From the NCBI GenBank assembly GCA_902728285.1, contig CACVBU010000522.1:218509-282508 (forward strand): a stretch of 64,000 nucleotides of DNA, written 5' to 3'. Within the stretch, counting starts at the first letter, position 1; the number at the start of each line of letters is the position of its first letter. This stretch comes from Clytia hemisphaerica (lineage: Eukaryota; Cnidaria; Hydrozoa; Leptothecata; Clytiidae). The position numbers and the translations under genes are program-made. Below are positions 12,431-24,300 of the stretch, in pieces. The notes below the pieces were generated by a model. That model searched no databases. It worked only from the letters and a program-made list of their open reading frames with translations, and was not told the DNA's origin.

Positions 12431-13740
12431 AATACCCCTGTCTCAAGTATCACTCGACTGCTACTAATGCCCCGTGAAAAGCTAACTTTTTTCCAGTTTC
12501 GTAGTGATACTGGGTGTGATAGCTGAGCCGATAAAAAGAGTAGAGAAATTAACCCGATCATCGTATATTTTTGTTTTCCCGTTATTATTCAGGTTGTACT
12601 GAACAATCTCAGATACTTGAGAGACGGGAGAAGATTATCAATAACGCTCTGGTTGACTCTAAGATTTATCGACAAATTGATAAGAGAAAACGTATGATAC
12701 ACCCCTGTATCAGTGAACGGATCGTCCCGATGGAAACCAGTGAAAAAAAATACAAAAAATGACCTAATTCACTTGTTCACTGCCAAGTCATTTTCAGAAA
12801 TTTGACCTCATTGAATTTCATCGAAAGTTTGACTTTCAGAGGCTCCGGTGACCTTCGTTCTGCTTTAAGTGCCTACAAATCACCTACCGATCGACGCAGA
12901 ATTTGAAGAAGATTCCAACAATGCAAAAACGAAGCAAGCAAAAGTATTTGAATCAAAGGTTGTGGCTGTTTGGAGTACTGTCGGTATTTTGACACCTCTA
13001 CTACAACTAGGTCAACCCAGTGAAAATCGTAAAAAAAAATTATTAATGAATTCTAGGAACAATGCTTAAAAGTGAATTTTCCGTACTCCGGCGAAAAGTT
13101 TTTTTGCTCACAAATACAGACCCGGTGGGTGTGACGTTTTACTTGTTTCATAGCCACTCCGATGGTCGATTTCAAAACTTAACTGAGTCACTGAGACAGG
13201 GGTATTATGGTGGCACTTTAATGAATCCAGAACCAGCGTGGGATCGCCATGAACACAAAGACATGAGACAGAATTAATTTTATATGGTATTGAATGCTCA
13301 GATGCATAGTATACTTGTAGTTGGCAGCAAACTTTTTAGGCCCTTACTTGGAAAATGTACTTTTTATTCTTTCTTAGCGAAAGAAAATACTTTATAACAC
13401 CGTCTCTCTCAGTGCCCGGTGAGAATTTTTATGCCCTTTGGAAAAATGAAGGACAATGAAACGGTAAGGAATATAGAAAATAAATATTTTTCAGTTCGAG
13501 ATTGAGTTCTCGAATGTCTGGGCTTCTCACCGGGCCGATTGTTTATTATCAATTGTTCCACTAGGAAGGGGCTCCACCGTGTCATACTTTCTTACCCCTT
13601 TTTTCAATTTCCGCTTGCAGAAATATTTGTACCCCTGTCTCAGAGATGACTTAAGCCAGGGGATGTGAGAGAGACCCCCGAGAGAATGAACAACATATGA
13701 ACGAACGGAAAATTATGTCTTCATATTGTACCCTGTCTCA
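12431..13740. repeat. Dispersed CCCCTGTCTCA motifs
   Basis: The word occurs near 12437, 12702 (variant CCCCTGTATCA), 13196 (reverse strand), 13631 and 13731, sometimes followed by GTG. The 12437 and 13196 copies face each other and could be ends of a 0.77 kb element. Confidence 0.35.
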
Positions 13741-13789
13741 TTATCAAGCCTGTAGCTTTAGAAATAATCCCTTTCGTCAAAAGATATTT

Positions 13790-14300
13790 CCTAGGGAGGA
13801 CGAGAGACCCATAGTGGGCAGCACCCCTCCAACCCCCACCTGAATAAAGTCACCCCCACCTGCATAGGGTAACCCCCACCTGAAAAATGCTACCGACCCA
13901 ACCCCCACCTTCTTGGACCACCCCCACCTAAATTCTGAAAAGTTTCCAACCCCCACCTGAAAAAGGTTTTTGACTGTTTTAACAATTTTGAGGGTAAGCA
14001 AGGTTAATCACTTGAAAATAATTTCTATGCTTTTTATACTTCATACATCTTTTGTTATAATTATTAGACTTGGGAAGAAATAGATTTTTACTGTCAATGT
14101 ATATGTTTATGATGAGCAGGGTTGAAAGAAAGTTTTTGAATCAAAATAAGAAAACTAGTAAATAAACTCTCCAACCCCCACCTGAAAAAAGTAACCCCCA
14201 CCTAAGATTTGTGAGCAGGCTAACCCCCACCTGCTTAAATTTTTCTGAAAACCTCCAACCCCCCCTAAAGTTAGGGGGGGTTCCCACTATGAGACCGCGA
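13790..14300. repeat. CCCCCACCTG minisatellite-like block with inverted edges
   Basis: About a dozen irregularly spaced AACCCCCACCTG units. The block is bounded by CCATAGTGGG on the left and CCCACTATG on the right, with GGACG/CGTCC outside. This suggests a mobile element with an internal iterated motif, nested in the 4.5 kb element. Confidence 0.5.
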
Positions 14301-15639
14301 CGTCCGTTTCTTTAATAAATGTTCTTATCCTGTTGTAAAGTGTTTGGAGCCTTACCCTTCCCACTTTCTTCTTCTGGAAAGTAGTAATACATAACATTTT
14401 AACTCCTAAATTATCACTATACAAAATATAAAAAGACATTGTATTCACATGAACAATGATTGACTATTAATATTGAACATTTATTCCTAGCTACTCAGAA
14501 CACTAACAAGCCTCTTGGGATAGTGTTGTAGTAATTAAAAATGACATGATGACGGCATTTGATATTTTTCAATTATTTAACAATTAACTCTTTTTCATTT
14601 CTCCGTTCCATATCACTTTACAACGCCTTCATCTTGGGCTGCAAATAGGCGATTCGCGTTATAAAACGTAAACAATTTTCTGTCCTAACTTTAGAATGAA
14701 AATACGAAGAATAGACATTGTTTTTCGTTTAGTGAATCAAAGATTGTATACAACTGGCTTTCGTAGAACACAATGGAATTTCCAATCACGGTCGCTTCAT
14801 TATTAGTGACTACGTCATTATTTCTTATTCGCCATTTCAAAAAAGGGCCGAAAATCAGAAGGTCTATTCTTCAAGTCAACTTCCGAAGAACATGTTCCAG
14901 ATCTTCGAAGCCATATTTTTCCGATAGCTTGATCGATCGGCGAACGGGATCTAAAAACAGAATGGAAAAAGACATCGTCAGTGAAGTATGAGAGGCGGTT
15001 AAACAAATTATGCGATTCACCTCGTCTAAACAAAAATATCATTTAAAAATCGAAGTCTAGTAATCAAATTAATCTACGGCTAATCGAAGTAATCGAAGTC
15101 AAGTAATCGAATTTATCGAAACCTAATCGAAGTAATCGAAGATATTCGAAGCTTATTGAATCTAATCGAATTAATCGAAATTTCCAACCTTTTTTGAATC
15201 TCAATTAGTTCGATTAGTCTTCGATGAGTTCGACTAATCGAAGTCTAATCGCTTCGATTAGTTTCGATTAAATTCGATGATTTCGGTAATCGAATTTTTC
15301 GATTAGTTACGCCTGGTCATTTACAGTCATTATACTCAAAAGCTAAAACAAATCCAATTGAAACCTGTTTAGACTGATATACCCCGGGGTATTTTCTAGC
15401 TATAAGGGCAAAAATTAGGAAAGTTTTGCTTTCATTTTGATATGGATACCAACTTTCTGAATCATATTATTTAAAAAAAGGGGTACCCACCCCCTATTTT
15501 GGTATCAATACCAACTGAGGATAACTCTTTTTTCTAAAAAAAGGGGGACCCACCCCCATCAATACCAACTTGACTTTTCAGACTTTTAAAGGAAAAAAAG
15601 ACACCACCACCCGGCTATGGGTCTGGTATCAAAATCTTC

Positions 15640-16260
15640 ATTTGATAAAGAACAGAGGAAGGTATACAGAAATAAAAAGAAAAGAGTTTAAAAATGAGAA
15701 ATTTGACAAAATTATACTTAAAAGAAAATCAAAAAGAATCGGACAGCAACTTCGACGCCATTTTTCCAGCTTGAAAACTTCACTTACTTTACTGCTCTGT
15801 CGGCGGTCGTCAAAATGCGCGCGGGTAAATTATGGACTTTGGACTGAGTAAATTGCAGAATGTTGGTTCTGTAAAATATAAAATCGTTGGACTTTGACCC
15901 GTTTCTTGCTTTTGACGTCATTTTTGCTGCAAACTTGACTGGGAGAAGATAGCTCGTGTAGTTCATAAATAGTTTTTTCAGTCAAATTCCAATCCTGTTT
16001 GTTGTGTCTCTACTCGAAATTTTCCATGGTAAGTCGGTAAGTATTTTGTATAATTCTTAGGGATATTTTTCTGATTACAGTGCAGTAGGATTTACCAAAT
16101 ATTTGAAACTCTCTGGCAATTTTTATGCACCTTGGTTTGCTTTATATTCCTTTCTTTTCTCTGCAGGAATTGGGAATAGCAAACAGAAATGAAGAAATAG
16201 TGGTTTGGTACTCCAACATAAAGTTTTCAAATGATAATTTCATACTTTAAGGGAGGAAAT
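15640..16260. other. Intergenic, no gene seen
   Basis: No repeat pair or exon was recognised. The open frames here are short and carry no domain. Confidence 0.35.
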
Positions 16261-16269
16261 TTTTGTGGC

Positions 16270-16460
16270 TGGGAAGAAATTGAATCAAACGCCAAATCAA
16301 TTCAATTGAACACAATATCGAAAGCAATTGAATAATTTGCAATTCAATTGTCGAATGCAATTTGAATCTTAATCGAATTTTACCCAGGATTTGCCGATGC
16401 TTCGATTAGGTTCAATTGTATTCAATTATGTTTGATTGATTCAATTATATTTGCTCGCTT
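16270..16460. repeat. TTCAATTGAA-rich repeat
   Basis: Dense CAATTGAA/TTCAATTG words. The same flavour occurs at 18025-18055, 18643-18800 and inside the palindrome at 61904-61996. Confidence 0.5.
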
Positions 16461-16693
16461 TAATCAATCTCGTGCAGTGCTTATGTGCTCTCGCTCCTCC
16501 TATCTGATTTTCCATTAGCGTATTGCTGGCGGCCGCCCACACTTAGCTCTAAAACTGTAATTGAAATCAAACTTATCGAACATAATCAAAGCTCAACAGC
16601 AGTATAGACTTAACTTTTCATACAAAAATTACGGGATGAAAGGCACATAATTTGGACTTTGTACCCTATGCTGCACGCAAGCACCTAATCTAA

Positions 16694-16876
16694 TAGACCT
16701 TTTTTCAAAGAGGTCACCCTGTTGAATAATTATGTAGTCCACCAGAAAAACAATGATAAAACCACGCATAATTATTACAATATGCATGATACAGTAATTA
16801 TGCATGGCTCTATCATTGTTTTTATGGCTGGACTACATAATTATTCAACAGGACGTCCTCTTTGAAAAAAGGTCTA
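16694..16876. mobile_element. Palindromic MITE, TAGACCTTTT ends, copy 1
   Basis: About 75 bp inverted arms (TAGACCTTTTTTCAAAGAGG, GTTGAATAATTATGTAGTCC) around a short loop. The ends are flanked by TA, typical of Tc1/mariner-like elements. The same terminal motif is at 50801-51007. Confidence 0.75.
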
Positions 16877-17012
16877 TAAAGTCAAAAATCAGTTTTTTGA
16901 AGTTTGCAAAAAAATACCACATAGAAGATATTTCAAATTCAGTATGTGAATAGAGCAGTAAAAAATTCAACTTTTTTTTTCTTTCTTTTTTTGCCAAAGT
17001 TCTAGGAATGAC

Positions 17013-17616
17013 CAGGGGGGTACAGACACAGGGTACTGACCCATAGCCAGGTGGTGATGTCTATTTATGCATTTCAAAAAAGTTAGTACCCGGTACTACT
17101 TTGGGGGTGGGGGTATGTATTTTTCACTCTTCAAGCAAGTACAGGATACTATTTGGGTACTTTTTCACAGAATTTTGCTGTTTTTCAATAAAAAAAGTAG
17201 TTTGTTGTAATATCAGGTAATATTTTGACTTTTTTCAAATATTATTTTTTTTGATTTGAAATTTTTTTAATCAACAAATTTTTTTACTCTTTTGAGAAAT
17301 TTTTTGATTTTTTTGAAGACAAAACTTCCAAAATGGTCAAGAAGTGTGTGATGAAAATCAAAGGACAAAAGCTTCTGACTCCATCATTGATAGTTTGCTT
17401 GAATTATCTGTCAATTTTCAGTCTGAAAAACTAACAATAGTACCCCTCTCTTGGTCTAATCTGTAAAATTTAAGATTTTAGGGGTGTTGTCCCTATTTTT
17501 TACAGCAAAAATGAAGTAGTACCCGGTACTAAATATGGGTGGGTGGTACTAAACAAAATTTTAGTAAAAAATCAAGTTAGTACCCTATGGGTTAGTACCC
17601 TGCCTCTGTACCCCCT
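17013..17616. mobile_element. 604 bp hAT-like MITE (CAGGGGGGTACAGAC ends, 8 bp TSD)
   Basis: Inverted ends CAGGGGGGTACAGACACAGG and TGCCTCTGTACCCCCT continue inward to ACCCATAG/CTATGGGT. Flanked by exact 8 bp direct repeats GGAATGAC (17005-17012, 17617-17624). The interior repeats GTACCCGGTACTA. CAGGG ends with an 8 bp duplication fit the hAT superfamily. No transposase. Confidence 0.8.
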
Positions 17617-18057
17617 GGAATGACTGGGAATGAAAATAAAGGGATAATGATAATTGAATACTATCAACTGACAATCCGCAGCACTATCGTGAAGAAGTTG
17701 ATTGACAGATAAACGTTTTTCACCCGCGCGGGGCTTGCAGGCGTTCGTTCTGTGAGCGTTCGTTCTGTGAGCGTTCTTGGCTCAATCCTCAGACCGCGCT
17801 AAAAATGGTAGACTTAGCTGTGACAGATCATTTCGATGGAAGTTGCTGGAACGTTTACAACTCTTGACAGAAAATTTTTTGTTTTATTGTCAATGATGAC
17901 AGTGCGGTTATTAATTTTGTTAGATCTGACATATTGATGTTTCTAGGTGCACTTAATAGTTTTGGTTCCCATTGATTGAAGAATCATATTCTGGTTTTCA
18001 TGTTATTAGACGCTGTTTTAGAGCTTAGAGCTAGCCTGTTCAATTGAACGTAATTAA
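17617..18057. other. Intergenic, no gene seen
   Basis: Contains a short direct repeat GCGTTCGTTCTGTGAGCGTT near 17750 and AATTGAA-rich sequence at its right edge. No coding signal. Confidence 0.35.
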
Positions 18058-18642
18058 CTAGCCTGGGAATCCAAGCTCATAATTTTGGAAAAAACAAAAA
18101 ATACCTCACCTCACTAAGTTCTAAGATTATAGAGCATGGTGCAGGTAGATTAGTCTGACACAGAATGTTATTAACAATCAGTGTGCAAACCCTTGTTGAC
18201 AGAATTTTTTAACTTTGGAAACCCAGGCAAACACACATAGTCAACTTACCATAAAAACTAGCTTATACAAGCTCTAAAAGACGTTTTCAAAACTACCAAA
18301 AACCACATTAAAACATCAGCCACATGTTATTAGACTTCCAACCAACAGACATTTTGTTTCTAAATGAATCTATGTTCTCATTTTAATTTGTTTTCCTTTT
18401 TTCTGCAGTGTCAAGCTTTTTCCATAAATTAAGCGCGCACATCCAAATTTTCAAAATGTGTGCTAAAGTACTGCTATGGTAAGTACTGTAATAGGCACAA
18501 AATCTGGCCGATCAGACTAAACCTGCATTGCAGGGGAAAAATTTCCCTGCAGGCGCGTTACCTACGCCAACTGTTAAACAAGCAGCAAAAATATCATAAG
18601 CTAGACTGTGGAAAAAGTTTAACGCTTGGATTCCCAGGCTAG
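18058..18642. mobile_element. 585 bp element with CTAGCCTGGGAATCCAAGC ends
   Basis: Perfect 19 bp inverted ends (CTAGCCTGGGAATCCAAGC / GCTTGGATTCCCAGGCTAG). AATTGAA-rich sequence lies on both sides with TAATT shared at the junctions, so it appears to have inserted into that older repeat. No long open frame. Confidence 0.75.
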
Positions 18643-18800
18643 TAATTGACAATCAATTGAACGTAATTGACAATCAATCAAACGTTATTCAAATGCAATC
18701 GAACACAATTGAACACACCCAGGAATTGTCCATTCGATTGAGATTCTATTACGTTCCATTACATTTGATTGGTTCATACATGATTTTTGTTCAAACTTGT
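18643..18800. repeat. AATTGAA-rich repeat, right part
   Basis: Iterated CAATCAATTGAACG words that continue the sequence interrupted by the 585 bp element. Confidence 0.5.
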
Positions 18801-18945
18801 TTGATTGACATTGTCTGGTCGATAAGATAGTCTGGATATATAATTGATTTTTCTTTCATAACACAGCTGTTACTTAGGTACAAGATAATTCATACCATTT
18901 TCCTGGCTGGAGTAATTTGTTATTCAATAGACAGCTTATACTAAA

Positions 18946-19650
18946 ACGCCTATATCAGGATTAGAAACTAGGCTAGGCTCACCTCTTTTATCTTTCCCTC
19001 TGCAACAATACAATGCTGACAAGTTGACATAACACATATTGACAAGTTATTCCTGTGAGAAATTTATATCCAAATCTTCAATAAAAACGAAAGTGGTCTC
19101 TTCTACTGATTGCTTCCCAGCACTCCTTCACAGACTGTTTTTTTTTAATTTCCACCAATGAGATTGTCGTATTTCATACTGCCCTTCTTTTTGGCACCCC
19201 TGGCCTCTATATGCCTTCATAAAACACCTTTTTTATTTATTTTAATTCGTGATCCTAAGGTGTAGACTATTTCTCATCTTCAATTCTCTGAAGAAAGTGA
19301 GAATTTCATGCAAGAGTTAGATCGCCAACAAAGTGCTGTAAAAAAATCATTGAATAAAACAGGGCTCAAAATAACGGTCGGACATCGGACATTGTCCGAC
19401 CCAAATAGCTTCATGTCCGACCCAAAAATCATAATTTTCAAGCTAAAGCAACCCTGATCGGACATTTTGTCCGACCGACTGAAATCGTTATTTCGAGCCT
19501 TGAATAAAAGAAGAACTTTCAAATCTTAAATATTTTCTTTTTGAAGAATTGGTGCAAAAAAGTGAAAAGTTTTGAAACACTTGAAAACGAAAGTAAAATG
19601 GGCCCGACTCCAATTCCTGTAATCTTGATATAAGAGTTTTAGTCTAAAGT
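18946..19650 (-). repeat. Dispersed repeat R1, copy 2 (interrupted)
   Basis: Inverted relative to 6037-6480. Shared blocks are listed there. Carries a 142 bp MITE (19360-19501) with its own 8 bp duplication. Confidence 0.7.
19360..19501. mobile_element. 142 bp hAT-like MITE nested in R1
   Basis: Ends CAGGGCTCAAAATAACG and CGTTATTTCGAGCCTT, flanked by exact 8 bp repeats GAATAAAA (19352-19359, 19502-19509). The interior holds inverted GGACATTTTGTCCGACC-type words. Confidence 0.85.
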
Positions 19651-19708
19651 GATAGATCATTTTGGTCTCCGAAACAACTATACCTGAAAGTCAGCTCAAC
19701 CAACACAT

Positions 19709-20997
19709 TCTCACACTTATTTCTACCATGTGTAGATATGTAAACATCCGTAATTCTACCATATGTGTAGATATTAGAAACCGTAAATCTACTATATGTG
19801 TAGATATTGTAAATCTACCATATGTGTAGATTTGGTAAATGCTTTAACATAAAGACTTATGCGCATGCGTAATTTATCGTTCTTTTAAACCACATGCAGT
19901 TAATTCCCGTGATAAACAAAAAGGAGTGAATCGGTAGGGGTGGTACAGTCACTTTCGGTCGGGCAAAATATGTCGTTTCGTTCTTTGATAGTTAGGGTTA
20001 GGGTTTGAAATATGTTGTTCTTTGATAGTTAGGGTTAGGGTTAAATTAGTGTTAAATTGTCTGGAAATGTTAGCAGGGCTCCCACAGCTCCTCAAATCTC
20101 CTCAATTCTCCTTAAATTTCAAATGTCTCCTCAATTCTCCTCAAATCTCCTACTTTTTCTCGATTTTCTCCAATATTTTCTTCAAATCTCCTCAATTAAA
20201 TTTGACCAAAATTAAAAAAAACGTTCAAGGTAGTATCGCTGGCCTTTGAAAGATGTTTCGAAAATTGATTTTCAAGAATAACATGGAAAATCTTCCGCTC
20301 GCTGCGCTCGCACATCTCTTTATTGTTTTTCAATAACTCAACATCAGTGGCGTTCTGGCAGGGAAAGGGGCCACGACCCCCCAACGGAGCTTTTTTGAGG
20401 GGGCGCTAAAGAGCAAGCAGCACTACATGGGGTTTTTAAAACGCCCCAATGTTAAAAATCATTTAAGGCCCCTTAATTGCCGCCCAGGACCAATTTTACT
20501 AAAATTATTTTAACTTACTTGCAATTTTTCTTGCTTGAAAATCTCCTTGGAAAATCTCCTCAATTTTTCTAAACTTATATGAAAAACTCCTCAAATTTTT
20601 ACAGATTTCTCCTCAAAAAAGTAAAAAATCCTCCTTAATTCTCCTCAATTCTCCTTAAATTTAAAATTTTGAAAGCTGTGGGAACCCTGGTTAGATAGTT
20701 AGGGTTTAGGGTTTGAAATATGTCGCTCTTTGATAGTTAGGGTTTAAGGTTTGTCGTTCTTTTTGTCGCCTTTTAATAGTTATTTGTCATTCTTTTTAGA
20801 TTGTCTGGATAGTATTTATACCGTAACTACGAAAATAGGCCTTTTTTGCGCACCCTTTAATTTCCGCGCAGTGGTAGTGCTAGAAAATTAAGGGCGCGCA
20901 AAAATTAAGGGCATTAAGGTATCTACACATATAGTAGATTTACAGATTCTAATATCTACACATATGGTAGATTTACAGATGTTTACATTAGTGCGAG
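19709..20997. mobile_element. 1.3 kb element with iterated ACCATATGTGTAGAT inverted ends
   Basis: Left end 19709-19835 has four TCTACCATATGTGTAGATAT-type units. The right end 20925-20997 has the inverted counterpart, with GATGTTTACA/TGTAAACATC in register. The interior includes TTAGGGTTAGGG tracts (about 19987-20042) and sequence shared with 26520-26680 and 51834-52091. A second element sits inside (20074-20689). Confidence 0.65.
20074..20689. mobile_element. 616 bp CAGGG-ended element, nested
   Basis: Ends CAGGGCTCCCACAGCT and AGCTGTGGGAACCCTG, flanked by GTTAG on both sides. The uninterrupted relative at 52069 (CTGGAAACGTTAGATGA) shows the empty site. Both subterminal parts are iterated CTCCTCAATTCTCC words. 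Confidence 0.8.
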
Positions 20998-21350
20998 ATT
21001 GGCGTGGCTCAACAATACTCCTTTAGGTGAGCAAGACGGTCTAACAACTAATTACTCTACACTTCAATGGATGCAAGTAAAACCAGTGGGAAATAAGATA
21101 TTGCCTATAAATAAGTTTTGTTCAAATTCTCCCAAATTAGCACCAATAATCCTGCAAATCTTCTCCTGTGCGCGTATTAGGGATTTATTTGCCTCCAGAT
21201 AGGTGTTGAAAATACCAGTTTTAAAGTTTTGTGAAAGTTGTAGCAAATAATTGAAATTGCTATTTAGCCTTTGTCATTATATTCTTATTAGAAAAGAAAT
21301 TAAGAAGGTACTTTTGTTATTTCAAAACTAGTTTTAATTAATAAGACATT

Positions 21351-21367
21351 CACTTGAACTTTTCTAG
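21351..21367 (+). promoter_or_regulatory. 3' splice acceptor 5' of the STARD7-like gene
   Basis: ACTTGAACTTTTCTAG|ATA, 12 nt before the ATG at 21380. Confidence 0.45.
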
Positions 21368-21379
21368 ATATTTTTAAAG

Positions 21380-24300
21380 ATGAGGCGAAAAGAAAGTTGG
21401 GTTAATCTAACGAGAAATAAATTGGAAAATCTTCTTCATCATCATATACCAACATCAACACGATATGATTCAGATAAATTGCCACCAAGGATACAGAAAA
21501 ATGGTATATCTGTAGCAGCTCGTGTTGTTGGAAACGAAATTAGAAATTTTACTAAAAAGACTACAGGGAAAGACTTGGCACAATTGAGAAATAGCCGAAC
21601 AAGGCAATTAATGTTGACAAAATTCTCAGAAATAAGGGTAGCAGTAACAAATAAACAAACTCAATATCAGTTGTTAGCGTTAGCTTGTGATACCGGATCG
21701 AATCTTGTGACGTCATTATCGCCAGAAGGACCAGAGTGTGATTACAATTTTAAAAATAATACGTTTATGAGAGACTTTATTGCTCAATATCACCAACAAT
21801 GTTCAGACTTTCAAACAGTTCCTGATTTAAAGCCACCCCTTAAATTAAAAAAGAGAGACAAGATTTTATCACAACTGGAACAAAAACCCAAAATATCTGA
21901 TGTTGTAGTACAGCGATGTCGTTGTGAGTCTATAATAGAAGATGAAAAAAAAGCCAATAAATTGAATTTCCTTGGATGTTGGTTACATAAAGGGATAGAT
22001 GAAGATGAAGTTGAAAAGTAAGTTTATTGTTTATTAATCATAAATTGTTTGTTTATGTTTTTTAGCAAAACACGCTAATAGTGTAATTGAAAATTGGTAG
22101 GGCAAAGTTTCGTTTTGAATATCCCTGAGCGTTTTGATTGAAAGATACAAGAACGATCATGTTTAAAGGTAATTGCATTGTCATATTTTTTATTTTAGTT
22201 ATTGGAATGAAAATGTATCTCATTTTTTGCAAGAAAACAAAAAGCAACTTCATCAAAACCCCAACAATGAATGGTCACATTTTCTGGACAATGAAAAATA
22301 TGTAGTCTTCAGGAGGAGACTAAAAAGTGGACTCTATGAATACAGAGGTATAAATTAGTTTTGAATGTTTTTGAATCTGGTTGAAACGTGTTTTTCTAAA
22401 TCATTCGTTTGAAATGTGCTTGTTCAACTAATTCCTGTCTAGGTTGTGTATTATGTAGGTATACTATGACAGGCACAGTGTCGGGATGAAAAACTGCAGG
22501 ATATAAACTTATGGTATGGTATCCAAACTCATAAATTTTAAGTTGTATATTATTATCCTTGTTTTTTTTTAGTTCAAGCAACCTTTCCAGATATATCCGC
22601 CCAAAAATTATTTCAGACTCAGGTTTGTTCCTTTATCAAGTTTTAAACATTTTGCATTTTGGTTTTGAAACAAGATTTTCCTTGACAAATTTTCCTTTTC
22701 ATTCAATTTCCTAAAGCTCCTTTTTCATTTGTTTATTTTTTCGGCACTTTTGATAGCCAATGTCTCTATATAAATGCTACCTTAAGGGAAGAAATTTTCG
22801 CGAGAAGAAATTTTCGCGGAATTTAATTTCGCGAATGAGCCGATTTCAAAAGTTTCACGGAATTTAATTTAGCGATTGAGAAGAAGTTATCAACTTAGAT
22901 TAACTTTTAAGCATCACGGAGTTGTTTAAATATTTGATAAAAAATACACGTTATAACTGGTTATAATGCTTAAAAATCAATTGTGTCCATCTTTTTTGGT
23001 AACACCTGGTCAAAAACAACAAAATAAAAGAAGAAGAAAAAAAATCGAATTTCGCGGAATTTAATTTCGCGATTTAACAATTTTAGTGTGTTTCGCGGAA
23101 TTTAATTTCGCGAATTACGCCCCAATTCGCGAAATTAAATTCCGCGAAAATTTCTTCCCTTAAGGTACAATGTTATCATATAATTCTCTCCTCTTTTATC
23201 AGGTGGATGGTCCTTACAGGCGGAAATGGGACGATTATGTTCTCCAACTAGACGTTGTTGACAGTGACAAACTAACATCCACTGATCTCGTGCACTGGGT
23301 CACCAAATGTCCATACCCTTTCTCTACCAGAGAATATATTTATCTTCGAAGGAGCAAGGTAAGGCAAATTTTATGCTTGAAGGTTGAGGGGTAAACTAAT
23401 AACGTTTGAAATTATTTCTTGGGGTCAGTTTGTTAAGAGTTTGTTTAAAAAAGACTATTAATTGCTGTGATAGTACAATCTTGTTGTTGCTCTAACCGTC
23501 ACAAAGAACTTTAAAATTGTCTATCATTTTGGAGCTTTACGCTAAGCTTTTTATAATTCATTGTTTCTCTTTTTTTTTTAGATTGACCTTGAAAAAAAGT
23601 TTATGCTTTTGTATTCGAAAGCAACAGATAACACAGACATACCTAACGACAAACAGGTCGAGCGAGTGGAAACTTATGTTTCCAAACTGATCATCAAACC
23701 ACATCAAGAATTTGATAAGGTATATTTAAATCCCTTTAAAGTACTTTCATCAGACTTTCTTATCTGCTTATCATTGTACAGACATGTTTTGTTTTTCCAT
23801 GATGTAATCTCGACAAACATTGCATCATATTTTTGGCTGAATCATTGTCATTGACATATGACATTGCGCTTTTTTTTAAATCGTCAGTTCTACCTACTGT
23901 CAGACAGACAGACCACGATAAGTGTTTTAAGTGTTTTAATTACTTCTTCTTAATATATCTGAACTTTAATACACTTTTTCTCGAAATCGTCATGGGAAGT
24001 ATGGGGCGTAAACTCAAGAATTCTTTGAGAATAAGGTCCAATAGGTTTTTGCATCTTGAAAAGTCACTTTTGAAAAGCAGAATCTTCACACTTTTTAAAC
24101 TCTTCTATTTTTGTACACTTACTAGAATGGATGTGATTTCCTGTTGACGTATTACGACGACCCGAAAATGATGTTGCCGCAACGCGTGCTTGACGTGGCA
24201 GCATCAAAAGGTAAGTTTCAAAGATTGGATTCCAGCAAGAGGTTTAATATTGAGATTCCAGTGACGGTTTTAATCGTGTTAATAAGGGTTTTGTTTTGAG

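Larger units (their letters stand above)
10782..15316. mobile_element. 4.5 kb element with AATCGA-array inverted arms and 6 bp TSD
   Basis: Starts CCAGGCGTAAC and ends GTTACGCCTGG, flanked by direct repeats TCATTT (10776-10781 and 15317-15322). Both arms (about 270 bp: 10782-11050 and 15050-15316) consist of iterated TAATCGA/TCGATTA words and keep the colinear block TAATCGAAATTTCCAA, so they are true inverted copies rather than independent simple repeats. The interior has no transposase-like frame. It contains a CCCCCACCTG repeat block and several CCCCTGTCTCA motifs. Type: non-autonomous DNA transposon of unknown superfamily. Confidence 0.75.

Noticed and set aside
19987..20042. TTAGGG repeats as a telomere or fusion scar
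   Set aside because: Only a few units; similar tracts occur in another copy of the same dispersed repeat at about 26640.
21999..22021. STARD7-like protein ending at the TAA at 22021
   Set aside because: AA|GTAAGTT is a good donor and the START domain continues in phase in exon 2.
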